A DNA stretch of 64,000 bases from Lachnospiraceae bacterium (GCA_016287765.1 JAEEWS010000007.1:1-64000); one strand, 5' to 3'. Shown: positions 16,304-24,452, numbered from the stretch's first letter. Numbers and translations are program-made. Notes: a model not told the origin generated them from the letters alone.

Positions 16304-19300
16304 ATGAAAGTCACGTGGAAAAAAGTAACAGGTTGTTTTTTGTGTTTGCTGCTGTTGATCGGGCTGATGCCTGTAAATATGGTTAAGGGAGATAATGTTC
16401 CTGAAGTAGACGTGCAAAATACAAGAATTGTTGACGGAAGTCAATATTCTATAGTAAGGGTTACAGGCTCATCAGACAGTAGTTTCACAATTAATGCAAA
16501 TGAAAATGAGGATATAACAGTCATTTTATCCGGAGTAACAATTAATATGGAAATTTTATCCGGAGTAACATTTGGTAGGGAAAAATATGCTTTACGAATA
16601 TTGGGTACCGGAAATGTGACCATTCTATTGGAGGGTAATAACACACTGAGCTCACCTTTGGGAACAGGAATAAGTAAAGAAAACAGTGGGAGCCTTATTA
16701 TAAGCAATGTTGAAGGGAGTCAGAGTGCTTCATTAAATATAAATATAGGTAGCGAATGTGACGGCGCCGGGATCGGAGGAGGTTATCGTGGCTCAGGCTC
16801 TGATATCACGATCGGTGGCAATGCTCAGGTTACTGTAAATCATTTGGGTCAGGGCGCCGGGATCGGAGGAGGTCTGGAAGGCGCAGGTTCTAACATCACG
16901 ATCGGTGGCAATGCTCAGGTTACTGTAAATCATTCGGGTTGGGGCGCCGGAATCGGAGGAGGTGATAGTGGCTCAGGCTCTGATATCACGATCTGTGGCA
17001 ATGCTCAGGTTACTGTAAATCATTTGGTTGCGGGCGCCGGGATCGGAGGAGGTTATAGAGGCTCAGGCTCTGATATCACGATCGAAGACAATGCTCAGGT
17101 TACTGTAAATCATTCGGGTTCAGGCGCCGGGATCGGAGGAGGTCAGGGTGGCTCAGGCTCTGATATCACGATCGGTGGCAATGCAAATGTCATAGTTGTG
17201 GGTGGAGGAGATAGCGCAGCTATAGGTGGATCACGCACAGGATACTGTACCGGAGTAAGGATCCTTGACAATGCTACGGTAAGGTTGGGATTGTATGATG
17301 ACAACCGTCCCTATATAGGAGGAAGGGACTGGACTGATATTGAATTTACCAACAATTCTCATCCCACGTTTACGGGAGATGTTCTTTACTATGAACCCGG
17401 TGCAACTGTTCAGGAGATTCAAAACGGTACCGCTCGAAGAGTGAATACAGCCAATCTTTCACTTAAAGCAAACGGCGGAACAGGTAATGATGTAGTGTTA
17501 ACGAGACCAATAGGAGTTCAGGGCAGAATTCCCAATAATACCTTTTCCCGGGTCGGGTATGCTTTTTGTAGATGGAATACGTTAGCTAATGGAAACGGAA
17601 CCAATTACACGGCCGGGCAATCTGTTACCTTAACCCAGAATCTCACTCTTTACGCTGTTTGGGAACACGTCTATAACCAAAACGTTGCTTCGGCACAATA
17701 TCTTAGAACCCCTGCAGACTGTACCCATGCTGCGGTGTATTACAAGAGCTGTGTTTGCGGTGCAAGGGGAACAGAAACTTTTACTTACGGAAATCCTCTC
17801 GGACATGACTATCATGATGTGCCCGGGACCTATACAGCTCCCACCTGTACAAACGCAGGAAAGGAAGCAGATCTGGAATGCAGCAGTTGCCATGCGGTGA
17901 TCGCTGGGAGAACCATAGATTCCTTGCCGCATACCTACGACAGAAATGTGGCTTCGGCACAATATCTTAAAACCCCTGCAGACTGTACCCATGCTGCGGT
18001 GTATTACAAGAGCTGTACCTGCGGTGCAAGGGGAACAGAAATTTTTACTTACGAAAGTCCTCTCGGACATGACTATCAAGAGGTTCCCGGGACCTATACA
18101 GCTCCCACCTGTACAAACGCAGGAAAGGAAGCGGATCGGGAATGCAACAGATGCCATGCGGTGATCACAGGGGGAACCATAGAGCCCTTGCCGCATACCT
18201 ATGACAGGACTGAGACTTCGGCACAATATCTTAAAACCGCTGCAGACTGTACCCATGCTGCGGTGTATTACAAGAGCTGTGTTTGCGGTGCAAGGGGAAC
18301 AGATAATGATACCTTTACCCAGGGCAGTCCTCTCGGGCATGATTATCATTATGTGCCCGGAAGCTACGAATCAGCCAGCTGCACTTCTTCAGGAAAAGAA
18401 TCGGACAGGGAATGCTCCCGCTGTCATGATGTGATCTACGGCAGTTATATCCCCGTACTGCCTCACACTTACGACCGTGAAGTGGTAAATGCAACCTATC
18501 TTAAAAGCGATGCTGACTGTATCCATTCTGCAGTTTATTACAAGAGCTGTATCTGCGGGGAGTGCGGTACCGAGACCTTTACCTACGGCAGTCCTCTCGG
18601 ACATTTTTATCAGGAGGTTTCGGAAAGCTCCATAGCACCGACCTGTACATCGGAAGGAAAGGAAGCGGATCAAAGCTGCCTTCGCTGCGGGGATGTGATC
18701 ACAGGAGCCGTGATCGCCAAGCTTCCCCATACCTTTGACCAAAAGACGGCATCTGATAAGTATCTTAAGACTTCTGCAGACTGCACCCATGAGGCGGTTT
18801 ATTATATGAGCTGTACCTGTGGGGAAAAGGGGACGGAGACCTTTATTCACGGCAACGCCCTGGGACATGACTATAAAGAGGTCATAGGGTCTGAAGTAGC
18901 TCCCTGCTGCACGTCGGAAGGTAAAGAGAGGGATTTGAAATGCACCCGATGTCAGGAGGTGATCACAGGTGCGGTGATCGCCAGGCTTCCTCACACCTTT
19001 GAACTGAGGAAAGCAGAAGATAAATACCTTAAGACCCCTGCAGACTGCACCCATGAGGCAGTTTATTATATGAGCTGCACCTGCGGTGAAAAGGGAACGG
19101 AAACCTTTACTTACGGACTCCCTTTAGGCCACGACTATAAGGTGCTTGTCGAGACCTATAAGGCTCCCACCTGTGCCGAACCCGGTAAGGAAGCGGATAT
19201 GGAATGCGCAAGATGCCATGATCTTATCATGGGTAAAAGCATCCCAAAGACCGAAGACCACAAGTGGAAGGAAGCCACAGGATGGACTCCCAGAACCTGC

Positions 19301-19747
19301 GAGATCTGCGGCCTCACCGAAGGAGATGTGGTAAGCTACAGGATCTCTGCTGCCGAGAACGCCGGAACATCCGACAACAGCAAAGGTCTGACCTACAAGA
19401 AGGGGAAAAAGACGCCACTTATCCTAAAGCTTCTTAGAAGCGAAGATGAGGGTTCCGTCATCGATCATCTGGAAGGAATCCTGATCGACGGCAAAGATGC
19501 AAAGTACACCACAGACCGCTACGATAATTCCGTTTCCATAGCATACGAAACCCTTAACAGCCTGGAAGCAGGAGACCACACGATGACGGTGGTCTTTAAT
19601 GACTGGAGGGAGGAATTAAAGTTCACAATAGAGCCGGCCGTAACTCCCAAAGACCTTGTCATCCCCATTGCAGTGGTCGGCAGCCTCAGTCTTGCGGGAG
19701 GCCTCGGCACTGCCATTATCGTAAGAAAGCGAAAGGCCCTAAAATGA
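16304..19747 (+). CDS. Secreted, membrane-anchored repeat protein
   Basis: The 1147-residue protein has a signal peptide (about residues 1-29, KK then CLLLLIGLMPVN), five 30-residue glycine-rich repeats (GAGIGGG, SDITI, NAQVTVNH; about 154-303) likely to form a beta-solenoid, one InlB/Flg_new-like beta domain (about 385-450, ending LTLYAVWEH), six cysteine- and histidine-rich repeats of about 88 residues (about 463-985), a C-terminal domain, and a final transmembrane helix with basic tail VRKRKALK. No LPxTG motif is seen, so anchoring is by the helix. Repeats of this kind are known from Firmicutes surface proteins of unknown role; adhesion is a guess. The stop codon is the first three bases of a REP unit. 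A GGGAGGAG site precedes the ATG. Confidence 0.85.
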   Translation: MKVTWKKVTGCFLCLLLLIGLMPVNMVKGDNVPEVDVQNTRIVDGSQYSIVRVTGSSDSSFTINANENEDITVILSGVTINMEILSGVTFGREKYALRILGTGNVTILLEGNNTLSSPLGTGISKENSGSLIISNVEGSQSASLNINIGSECDGAGIGGGYRGSGSDITIGGNAQVTVNHLGQGAGIGGGLEGAGSNITIGGNAQVTVNHSGWGAGIGGGDSGSGSDITICGNAQVTVNHLVAGAGIGGGYRGSGSDITIEDNAQVTVNHSGSGAGIGGGQGGSGSDITIGGNANVIVVGGGDSAAIGGSRTGYCTGVRILDNATVRLGLYDDNRPYIGGRDWTDIEFTNNSHPTFTGDVLYYEPGATVQEIQNGTARRVNTANLSLKANGGTGNDVVLTRPIGVQGRIPNNTFSRVGYAFCRWNTLANGNGTNYTAGQSVTLTQNLTLYAVWEHVYNQNVASAQYLRTPADCTHAAVYYKSCVCGARGTETFTYGNPLGHDYHDVPGTYTAPTCTNAGKEADLECSSCHAVIAGRTIDSLPHTYDRNVASAQYLKTPADCTHAAVYYKSCTCGARGTEIFTYESPLGHDYQEVPGTYTAPTCTNAGKEADRECNRCHAVITGGTIEPLPHTYDRTETSAQYLKTAADCTHAAVYYKSCVCGARGTDNDTFTQGSPLGHDYHYVPGSYESASCTSSGKESDRECSRCHDVIYGSYIPVLPHTYDREVVNATYLKSDADCIHSAVYYKSCICGECGTETFTYGSPLGHFYQEVSESSIAPTCTSEGKEADQSCLRCGDVITGAVIAKLPHTFDQKTASDKYLKTSADCTHEAVYYMSCTCGEKGTETFIHGNALGHDYKEVIGSEVAPCCTSEGKERDLKCTRCQEVITGAVIARLPHTFELRKAEDKYLKTPADCTHEAVYYMSCTCGEKGTETFTYGLPLGHDYKVLVETYKAPTCAEPGKEADMECARCHDLIMGKSIPKTEDHKWKEATGWTPRTCEICGLTEGDVVSYRISAAENAGTSDNSKGLTYKKGKKTPLILKLLRSEDEGSVIDHLEGILIDGKDAKYTTDRYDNSVSIAYETLNSLEAGDHTMTVVFNDWREELKFTIEPAVTPKDLVIPIAVVGSLSLAGGLGTAIIVRKRKALK
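16763..17212 (+). repeat. Five 90-bp tandem coding repeats
   Basis: The sequence GGCGCCGG(G/A)ATCGGAGG recurs at 16763, 16853, 16943, 17033 and 17123, an exact 90-base period in frame with the surface protein. Differences cluster in a few codons after the GGAGG. A diverged sixth unit follows to about 17240. Confidence 0.9.
17691..19280 (+). repeat. Six cysteine-rich coding repeats of about 264 bp
   Basis: Units begin near 17691, 17955, 18219, 18489, 18753 and 19013. The first three are spaced exactly 264 bases and are nearly identical in DNA; the last three are more diverged. Each encodes six cysteines (ADC, SCxC, TC, CxxC) plus LGHDY and LPHTY histidines, a pattern that could bind zinc or form disulfides. 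Confidence 0.85.
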
Positions 19748-19773
19748 ACCCCGGGGACGGGGTTATAGGTTCA
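19745..19773 (+). repeat. REP-like unit fused to a stop codon
   Basis: A 29-base unit with TGAACC and GGTTCA ends and a GGGGACGGGG core. Its first TGA is the stop codon of the surface protein. TTTTTT follows, so the palindrome may help end transcription. Confidence 0.85.
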
Positions 19774-19787
19774 TTTTTTGAACCCCA

Positions 19788-19829
19788 GAAAAGAGACCTC
19801 CAATAGACCTCCATAAGAGGTCTCTTTTC
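19788..19829 (+). terminator. Hairpin after the surface-protein gene
   Basis: A perfect 13-base stem GAAAAGAGACCTC / GAGGTCTCTTTTC encloses 16 bases; an alternative inner stem AGACCTC / GAGGTCT is also possible. It lies just downstream of the REP unit and probably ends the transcript. The 150 bases after it, to the recombinase promoter, show nothing recognisable. Confidence 0.7.
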
Positions 19830-19979
19830 ATGCCCTGAAATCTGAGACTTATCGCAATCCCTTATTCTATGAAAATTTTTATTAACAATAGCTGCAGTAA
19901 GTCTCGGAAAGTTGCATTTACTTTTAAATTTGAGTGGCTTAAATCTTGCTCGGATCATCGTAATTTGCACGTAATTTAC

Positions 19980-20008
19980 TTGACATACGATGGAAAGAGA
20001 GGTATATT
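19980..20008 (+). promoter_or_regulatory. Promoter for the tyrosine recombinase
   Basis: TTGACA, 17 bases, TATATT. The gene starts about 88 bases downstream. The -10 is also the central part of the dif-like sequence at 19992-20019. Confidence 0.65.
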
Positions 20009-20019
20009 TTATGTAAACA
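19992..20019 (+). other. Candidate dif-like recombination half-site
   Basis: The 28 bases can be read as 11-6-11. The centre and right arm (TATATT then TTATGTAAACA) match the right part of the Bacillus subtilis dif site, as I recall it, at 15 of 17 positions; the left arm does not match. It is 77 bases upstream of an Xer-type recombinase at a convergent strand switch. Confidence 0.3.
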
Positions 20020-20021
20020 TT

Positions 20022-20049
20022 ATTTCGCCAAACGCGAGTTTAACGAAAT
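20022..20049. promoter_or_regulatory. Inverted repeat in the recombinase leader
   Basis: ATTTCG, CC, AAAC, a GCGA loop, GTTT, AA, CGAAAT form a symmetric hairpin with two-base internal bulges and a GNRA tetraloop. It lies between the promoter and the ribosome-binding site (AAGGA) of the recombinase and may be an operator, RNA hairpin or recombination accessory site. Confidence 0.5.
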
Positions 20050-20095
20050 AATTATACCTTAAAAAGCGGTTTTCAGATGATAAGGAATTAAACCC

Positions 20096-21151
20096 ATGAA
20101 AGAAATAAATTATCATGACAAACAAAATATTAATAACATAAACAAATTACGCGAGCTGGAAAATTCACTTCCTGCATTTGTAAAAACTTTTTTCAGAGGT
20201 ATTGAACCCATCACTCAGTCAAGAACACGGATCGCTTACGCTGAAGATCTCAAAGTTTTTTTTGAATTTGTCAGAGAAAATAATCCGGAGTTTAAAGACA
20301 AAGAATTTTCTGCCATGAGGGATCCTACGGTTCTTGAGCGTTTTATAGCCGAGGACATTGAAGAATTTTTGGACTATCTTAAACTTTATGAGAATTCCGA
20401 AGGGAAAACCTACACAAATTCAGAGGCAGGTATTAAAAGAAAGATTTCTTCTTTAAGAGCCATGTACAATTATTATCATACACATCAGATAATAAATGAA
20501 AATCCCACATTACAGGTACGAGTACCAAAGATCCACGAAAAAAATATTATCAGGATGGATCCTAATGAAGTTGTTGATTTCCTTGATACAGTGGAAACAG
20601 GAAAAAATCTGTCGAAGAAATCCCTGGAGTTTCACGAAAAAAACAAGGTCAGAGATCTGGCTATCACTACCCTTTTACTTGGAACCGGTATCCGTGTATC
20701 CGAATGTGTCGGCCTTGATCTTAAGGATCTGGACATGGAAAACGATCGTATTAACATCATTCGAAAAGGCGGAAACGAGTCTTTTGTTTATTTCGGTGAT
20801 GAGGTTCATGAGGCCTTGATCGATTATCTGGAGGAAAGAAAAAAGATAATTCCCGAATCTGGCAGTGAAAATGCGTTATTTCTTTCATCGCGAAAAAAAC
20901 GTATGTGCGTAAGAAATGTAGAATTCATGGTAAAAAAATACGCAAAACTCTCCGTTTCCTCCAAGAAAATTACGCCTCACAAGCTGAGAAGTACCTATGG
21001 CACTCAATTATACACTGAAACCGGGGATATTTACCTTGTTGCAGAGGTCCTGGGACATAAGGATGTAAATACCACAAAACGCCATTATGCGGCTATAGAC
21101 GAAGAAAGAAGGCGTTCTGCCAAGGATGCGGTCAAACTTAGGGAAAAATAA
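20096..21151 (+). CDS. Tyrosine recombinase of the Xer type
   Basis: A 351-residue site-specific recombinase. The SAM-like N-terminal DNA-binding domain is at about residues 20-150; the catalytic domain holds the active-site residues in GTGIRVSE (Arg), HKLRSTYG (His-x-x-Arg), LGHKDVNTTKRHY (His and the nucleophile Tyr). Length and N-terminal organisation resemble single-recombinase systems such as streptococcal XerS more than XerC/XerD (about 300). It has its own promoter and no excisionase, relaxase or phage genes nearby, so a chromosome dimer resolvase is more likely than a mobile-element integrase. It ends at a bidirectional terminator shared with the minus-strand genes. Confidence 0.88.
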   Translation: MKEINYHDKQNINNINKLRELENSLPAFVKTFFRGIEPITQSRTRIAYAEDLKVFFEFVRENNPEFKDKEFSAMRDPTVLERFIAEDIEEFLDYLKLYENSEGKTYTNSEAGIKRKISSLRAMYNYYHTHQIINENPTLQVRVPKIHEKNIIRMDPNEVVDFLDTVETGKNLSKKSLEFHEKNKVRDLAITTLLLGTGIRVSECVGLDLKDLDMENDRINIIRKGGNESFVYFGDEVHEALIDYLEERKKIIPESGSENALFLSSRKKRMCVRNVEFMVKKYAKLSVSSKKITPHKLRSTYGTQLYTETGDIYLVAEVLGHKDVNTTKRHYAAIDEERRRSAKDAVKLREK

Positions 21152-21187
21152 GAAAAAAGCTTAAAAACCTATGTAAACGTAAAGAAA

Positions 21188-21221
21188 AAAGCTTTATACG
21201 GTATCGGCCGTATAAAGCTTT
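21188..21221. terminator. Bidirectional terminator at the convergent switch
   Basis: A 14-base perfect stem AAAGCTTTATACGG / CCGTATAAAGCTTT with a six-base loop, flanked by an A-rich stretch on the left and AAATTTT on the right. It ends the recombinase gene and the convergent blaI gene. Confidence 0.92.
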
Positions 21222-21227
21222 AAATTT

Positions 21228-21605
21228 TCATATCTTGTAACGTTTATGTTCACTGAGAACCGTTTCAAGTTCAACAATATCCGAAGGTGTCAGGGAAATG
21301 TGGCGTAAGTATTCATTAAAGAAATTACTGATCTTACCGCTGAAAACCTTATTTAATAATGCTTTTGTTTCAATTTCCTGAACCTTTTCCTTGGTTATCA
21401 AAGCTCTGCATATAAATCCGGGATCCTCACGGCTTACAGCTCCCTTATCGATCAAACGATTGATAACTGTGTAGGTGGTGTTTTTCTCCCATCCGATGTA
21501 GTTCTTAATGATATTTGCAATGTCTTTTGCTGCAATCTGGTCATTTGCCCAAAGCAACTCCATAACATTTAATTCACCCTCATGTAATCGAATTTCCTCT
21601 CCCAT
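21228..21605 (-). CDS. BlaI/MecI/CopY-family repressor
   Basis: A 125-residue winged-helix repressor (LHEGELNVMELLWAND, then KNTTYTVINRLIDKGAVSRE as recognition region) with a C-terminal dimerisation helix. BlaI proteins repress beta-lactamase or related genes until a BlaR1/MecR1 metalloprotease cleaves them. No blaR1 or beta-lactamase is in the window, so it is an orphan. The ATG at 21605 is chosen because GGAG lies eight bases upstream; a TTG two codons earlier is too close to it. Two palindromes lie in its promoter region, which suggests autoregulation. Confidence 0.9.
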   Translation of the reverse strand: MGEEIRLHEGELNVMELLWANDQIAAKDIANIIKNYIGWEKNTTYTVINRLIDKGAVSREDPGFICRALITKEKVQEIETKALLNKVFSGKISNFFNEYLRHISLTPSDIVELETVLSEHKRYKI

Positions 21606-21632
21606 TTTCAAAACTCCGTCCTTCCAAAACTA

Positions 21633-21648
21633 ATCTACCGCGGTAGAT
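21633..21648. promoter_or_regulatory. Operator palindrome 1 of the BlaI-type repressor
   Basis: A perfect 16-base palindrome ATCTACCGCGGTAGAT, 28 bases upstream of the blaI ATG, between promoter and gene. Confidence 0.75.
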
Positions 21649-21700
21649 GCTTTTACTTTCAATACTCCTCAACATATTGAAATGATCTTCCGTGGTGATA

Positions 21701-21730
21701 ATTCTACCACCATAGAAATTGTTTTGTCAA
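21701..21730 (-). promoter_or_regulatory. blaI promoter with overlapping operator 2
   Basis: On the minus strand TTGACA (21730-21725), 18 bases, TAGAAT (21706-21701). The imperfect palindrome TTCTACCACCATAGAA (21702-21717) overlaps the -10 and shares TCTACC and TAGA with operator 1 about 70 bases away. Repressor binding here would block RNA polymerase. Confidence 0.7.
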
Positions 21731-21733
21731 GAA

Positions 21734-22975
21734 TTAAAGCAGTTCTTTCGAAAGTTTTTCCAAATAAAATACCGAGTATACGGGAAGGGTTACGAATATG
21801 TCTTCTTCTACAAAATTAGAATTGGTGATTTTCAAGGCTTTAGATGATGTTTGTCTACTCTGATAGGATGAAATGCTCTTAGAGGATCTTCTGATCTCGT
21901 TCAAGTAGTCAACGGGAATAAGATCACCGTCCTTCTTTTTTATAACAAAAGGCAGTTCAGCCCTGTTTCCCGACTCCCAAAAATAAACGTCCATTTCATT
22001 TTCCAACATTGTGGCCAGGATATAGTTTTCTTCCCTGAGAAGAAATTCTACATCTGTAATCTCATCAAAACACTGAGTTTTATTAAATGTATATTCCGGA
22101 TGATACAGCTTAAACTTTCTGTTATCCGATAGCTCTTCTATCTTAAGGACCAAACCTTTTCTTACCAGTTCATCTATAGCTTCCGAATACATATTGTATG
22201 TTACGCCGTTTCTGATGAGGCTGAACATGAATTTCTTATTTGGCTTGGAAAGTTGTTCGTCAAGAGTGTCAAGGATCTGCTGGCATTTAGTCTTTAAAGA
22301 AGTTTCTTTAATGAAATTTACTGTATTGTAGATCAATAATTTGGCATCGTTCTGTTTTGCGTTGATCCCCAGGCGGTTTTCCCTTATGTATTCATTAACC
22401 ACTTCAGGCATACCTCCTGTCCAAAGATACTCTTCGAAGGTGGAGATCAGGTTATTGTGTACGATATCAGGCAGTTTTTCATGCCTCAAAAGAGTCTCTC
22501 CGATGGAATTCACATACCAGTCATTGTAACCCAGATTTGTAAGAAATTCATCAAATTGCAAAGGGTACATGTGAAGTTTTTTAAAGGAACCTACATCTGC
22601 GCCTATTGTGTAATCGTAATCGGAAATAAAGATCCATTTACAGCTATGGACAACAGCTTCCTTTAAAAGCCGTAAAAAAAATCCTTCAGCTTTTTCTGTT
22701 TCATTTAAGATCAAAAAATTTGCTTCAAGGGCCTCTTTACTTAAACCGAAGTGATCTCCTATATGAGCGGCGGGATCTTCGATACTGTCCTCACGTGTCA
22801 GGAAAAGCTCAGGCTCATAATGTAAAAAGGAATCATGAAAAAGTTTAGCATACTCATGGCATATAAATGCTTTACCCACGCCTTTTAATCCGTAGAGTAA
22901 AAGAGGCCCTTCCTCATGATCTTCCCATTGCTTGATCTTTTCTGTTATATTTCTTTTTAATGCCTTATTTTCCAT
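21734..22975 (-). CDS. AAA ATPase with DUF4143-like C-terminus
   Basis: The 413-residue protein resembles the large AAA_14/DUF4143 family: an N-terminal nucleotide-binding domain (P-loop GLKGVGKA at residues 29-36), the MYPLQFDEFL segment near 140, YLWTGGMPEVV near 190-200, and a C-terminal restriction-fold-like half. The P-loop has Ala where Ser or Thr normally coordinates magnesium, so ATPase activity may be impaired. Such proteins are common in Bacteria and Archaea and have no firm role. It lies upstream of blaI with no clear terminator between, so the two may be co-expressed. Confidence 0.75.
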   Translation of the reverse strand: MENKALKRNITEKIKQWEDHEEGPLLLYGLKGVGKAFICHEYAKLFHDSFLHYEPELFLTREDSIEDPAAHIGDHFGLSKEALEANFLILNETEKAEGFFLRLLKEAVVHSCKWIFISDYDYTIGADVGSFKKLHMYPLQFDEFLTNLGYNDWYVNSIGETLLRHEKLPDIVHNNLISTFEEYLWTGGMPEVVNEYIRENRLGINAKQNDAKLLIYNTVNFIKETSLKTKCQQILDTLDEQLSKPNKKFMFSLIRNGVTYNMYSEAIDELVRKGLVLKIEELSDNRKFKLYHPEYTFNKTQCFDEITDVEFLLREENYILATMLENEMDVYFWESGNRAELPFVIKKKDGDLIPVDYLNEIRRSSKSISSYQSRQTSSKALKITNSNFVEEDIFVTLPVYSVFYLEKLSKELL

Positions 22976-22986
22976 TTATATGTTTC

Positions 22987-23916
22987 CTAAAAATTTACCG
23001 ATCTTCTTAATTTGTCCAAAAGAGAAACAAAATACTCAGGCAAAGGAGCTTCAAATTCCACATATTCTTTGGTGGAGGGATGAATAAAACCTATAGTTTT
23101 TGCATGTAAGCACTGCCCTTGCAGATTATAATGTTTTTCTGAAGGTCCGTAAACCTCATCACCCAGTAACGGATGATGCAAAGATGCCATGTGGACTCTG
23201 ATCTGGTGGGTTCTTCCGGTCTCAAGTCTGCATTCTATATGGGAGTACTTTCCTCCAAGGTTTTCCAAAACCAGGTAATTTGTAATGGCTTCTTTTCCTG
23301 ACTTGTAATTAATAGCCATCTTTTTACGGTCTTTTGGGTCTCTTCCTATAGGTGCATCAACCCGTCCCGAAGCTTCTTTAAAGCAACCGTTGGCAATGGC
23401 TTCGTATTTTCGGGTTATGGAGTGGACCTTAAGCTGATCTGACAGGCATTGATGAGCTATATCATTTTTACAGACCACGAGAGCACCCGTGGTATCCTTA
23501 TCGATCCTGTGAACTATACCCGGTCTCATAATACCGTTTATTCCAGACAAAGTGTCACCGCAATGATAAAGCAGTGCATTTACCAGTGTACCTGAATAGT
23601 GTCCCGCAGCCGGGTGTACTACCATATCCTTAGGCTTATTTACTATAATGATATCCGCATCTTCGTATATTATATCCAAAGGGATATTTTCGGGTTTTAT
23701 ATCAGGTTTTTCCGCATCGGCGAATATAACCTCTATAACATCACCTTCTACGGTCTTGTAGCTGGATCTTATCTTTTTGCCGAATACAGAAACAAAACCG
23801 CCATCAATCAATCGTTGAATAGCGGTTCTGGACATTCCTTCCGTTTGCGAAGAGATGAATTTGTCGATACGGAGATCGGCGGTCTCTTCATCGATTGTCA
23901 GTATTACTTTCTCCAT
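22987..23916 (-). CDS. rluD: RluD-family 23S rRNA pseudouridine synthase
   Basis: A 309-residue RluA/RluD-family enzyme that converts uridine to pseudouridine. An S4 RNA-binding domain occupies about residues 13-75; the catalytic domain holds GIVHRIDKDTTGALVV with the active-site Asp (about 140) and later GRTHQIRVH. It overlaps lspA by 29 bases, with a GAGG site inside lspA, the usual lspA-rluD pairing in Firmicutes. The precise target uridines are inferred from the family. Confidence 0.93.
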   Translation of the reverse strand: MEKVILTIDEETADLRIDKFISSQTEGMSRTAIQRLIDGGFVSVFGKKIRSSYKTVEGDVIEVIFADAEKPDIKPENIPLDIIYEDADIIIVNKPKDMVVHPAAGHYSGTLVNALLYHCGDTLSGINGIMRPGIVHRIDKDTTGALVVCKNDIAHQCLSDQLKVHSITRKYEAIANGCFKEASGRVDAPIGRDPKDRKKMAINYKSGKEAITNYLVLENLGGKYSHIECRLETGRTHQIRVHMASLHHPLLGDEVYGPSEKHYNLQGQCLHAKTIGFIHPSTKEYVEFEAPLPEYFVSLLDKLRRSVNF

Positions 23917-24451
23917 TTTCCTCGATCTTCTTTTTCTTTATGGAAAAGAATGAAAAATTGTCTTCCTTGTATCTGGTCAAAATCATAACTATGGTAAGTG
24001 CCGCAGCCACTGTAATGCAGCAGTCGGCAAAGTTAAAGATGGGGAAATTGATGATCTCCACATAAATGAAATCTGTAACATATCCGAAGAAAATACGATC
24101 AATAGTATTTCCCACTGCTCCCGCGAGCATAAACACATCAATCCAGATAAGAGGCAGATAATGTTTTTCCTTGGGAAGTCTGATATAAACGAATAGCAAT
24201 ATAGCAAATAATAATAAAGATACGATCAAAAGGAAGTTGATCCTGTCCTGAAGTATTCCCCAAACAGAACCTCTGTTTTCAAGATAATGAAAGCATAACA
24301 CGTTTTTGATCAAATAATAGCTTTTTGAGGCGCCGGTGTCTGTGATCAGGTATTTCCTCGCAAGAACCTTCGTGAATTGATCTATGGCCACTAAAACGAC
24401 AAATACGAGGGCCTGAAATATATAAGTTGATTTATTAAACTTTTTTTCCAT
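23888..24451 (-). CDS. lspA: Lipoprotein signal peptidase (signal peptidase II)
   Basis: LspA is the membrane aspartyl protease that removes signal peptides from diacylated prolipoproteins. The 187-residue protein has four hydrophobic helices and the catalytic motifs AGAVGNTIDRI (first Asp) and FPIFNFADCCI (second Asp). The C-terminal tail after about residue 165 is longer and more charged than in E. coli LspA (164 residues). The gene starts two bases after divIVA. Confidence 0.94.
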   Translation of the reverse strand: MEKKFNKSTYIFQALVFVVLVAIDQFTKVLARKYLITDTGASKSYYLIKNVLCFHYLENRGSVWGILQDRINFLLIVSLLLFAILLFVYIRLPKEKHYLPLIWIDVFMLAGAVGNTIDRIFFGYVTDFIYVEIINFPIFNFADCCITVAAALTIVMILTRYKEDNFSFFSIKKKKIEENGESNTDNR

Positions 24452-24452
24452 T

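Noticed and set aside
16763..17240. Regular 90-base repeats as a possible CRISPR array
   Set aside because: The repeats are contiguous, in frame and encode glycine-rich protein; there are no unique spacers and no cas genes.
17630..18349. Long minus-strand frame of 239 codons opposite the surface-protein repeats
   Set aside because: It exists because the repeats keep the antisense frame open; composition and period mirror the plus-strand repeats and no ribosome-binding site is present.
20096..21151. Tyrosine recombinase as integrase of a prophage or integrative element
   Set aside because: No excisionase, relaxase, phage or tRNA attachment site is nearby, and the neighbours are housekeeping genes.
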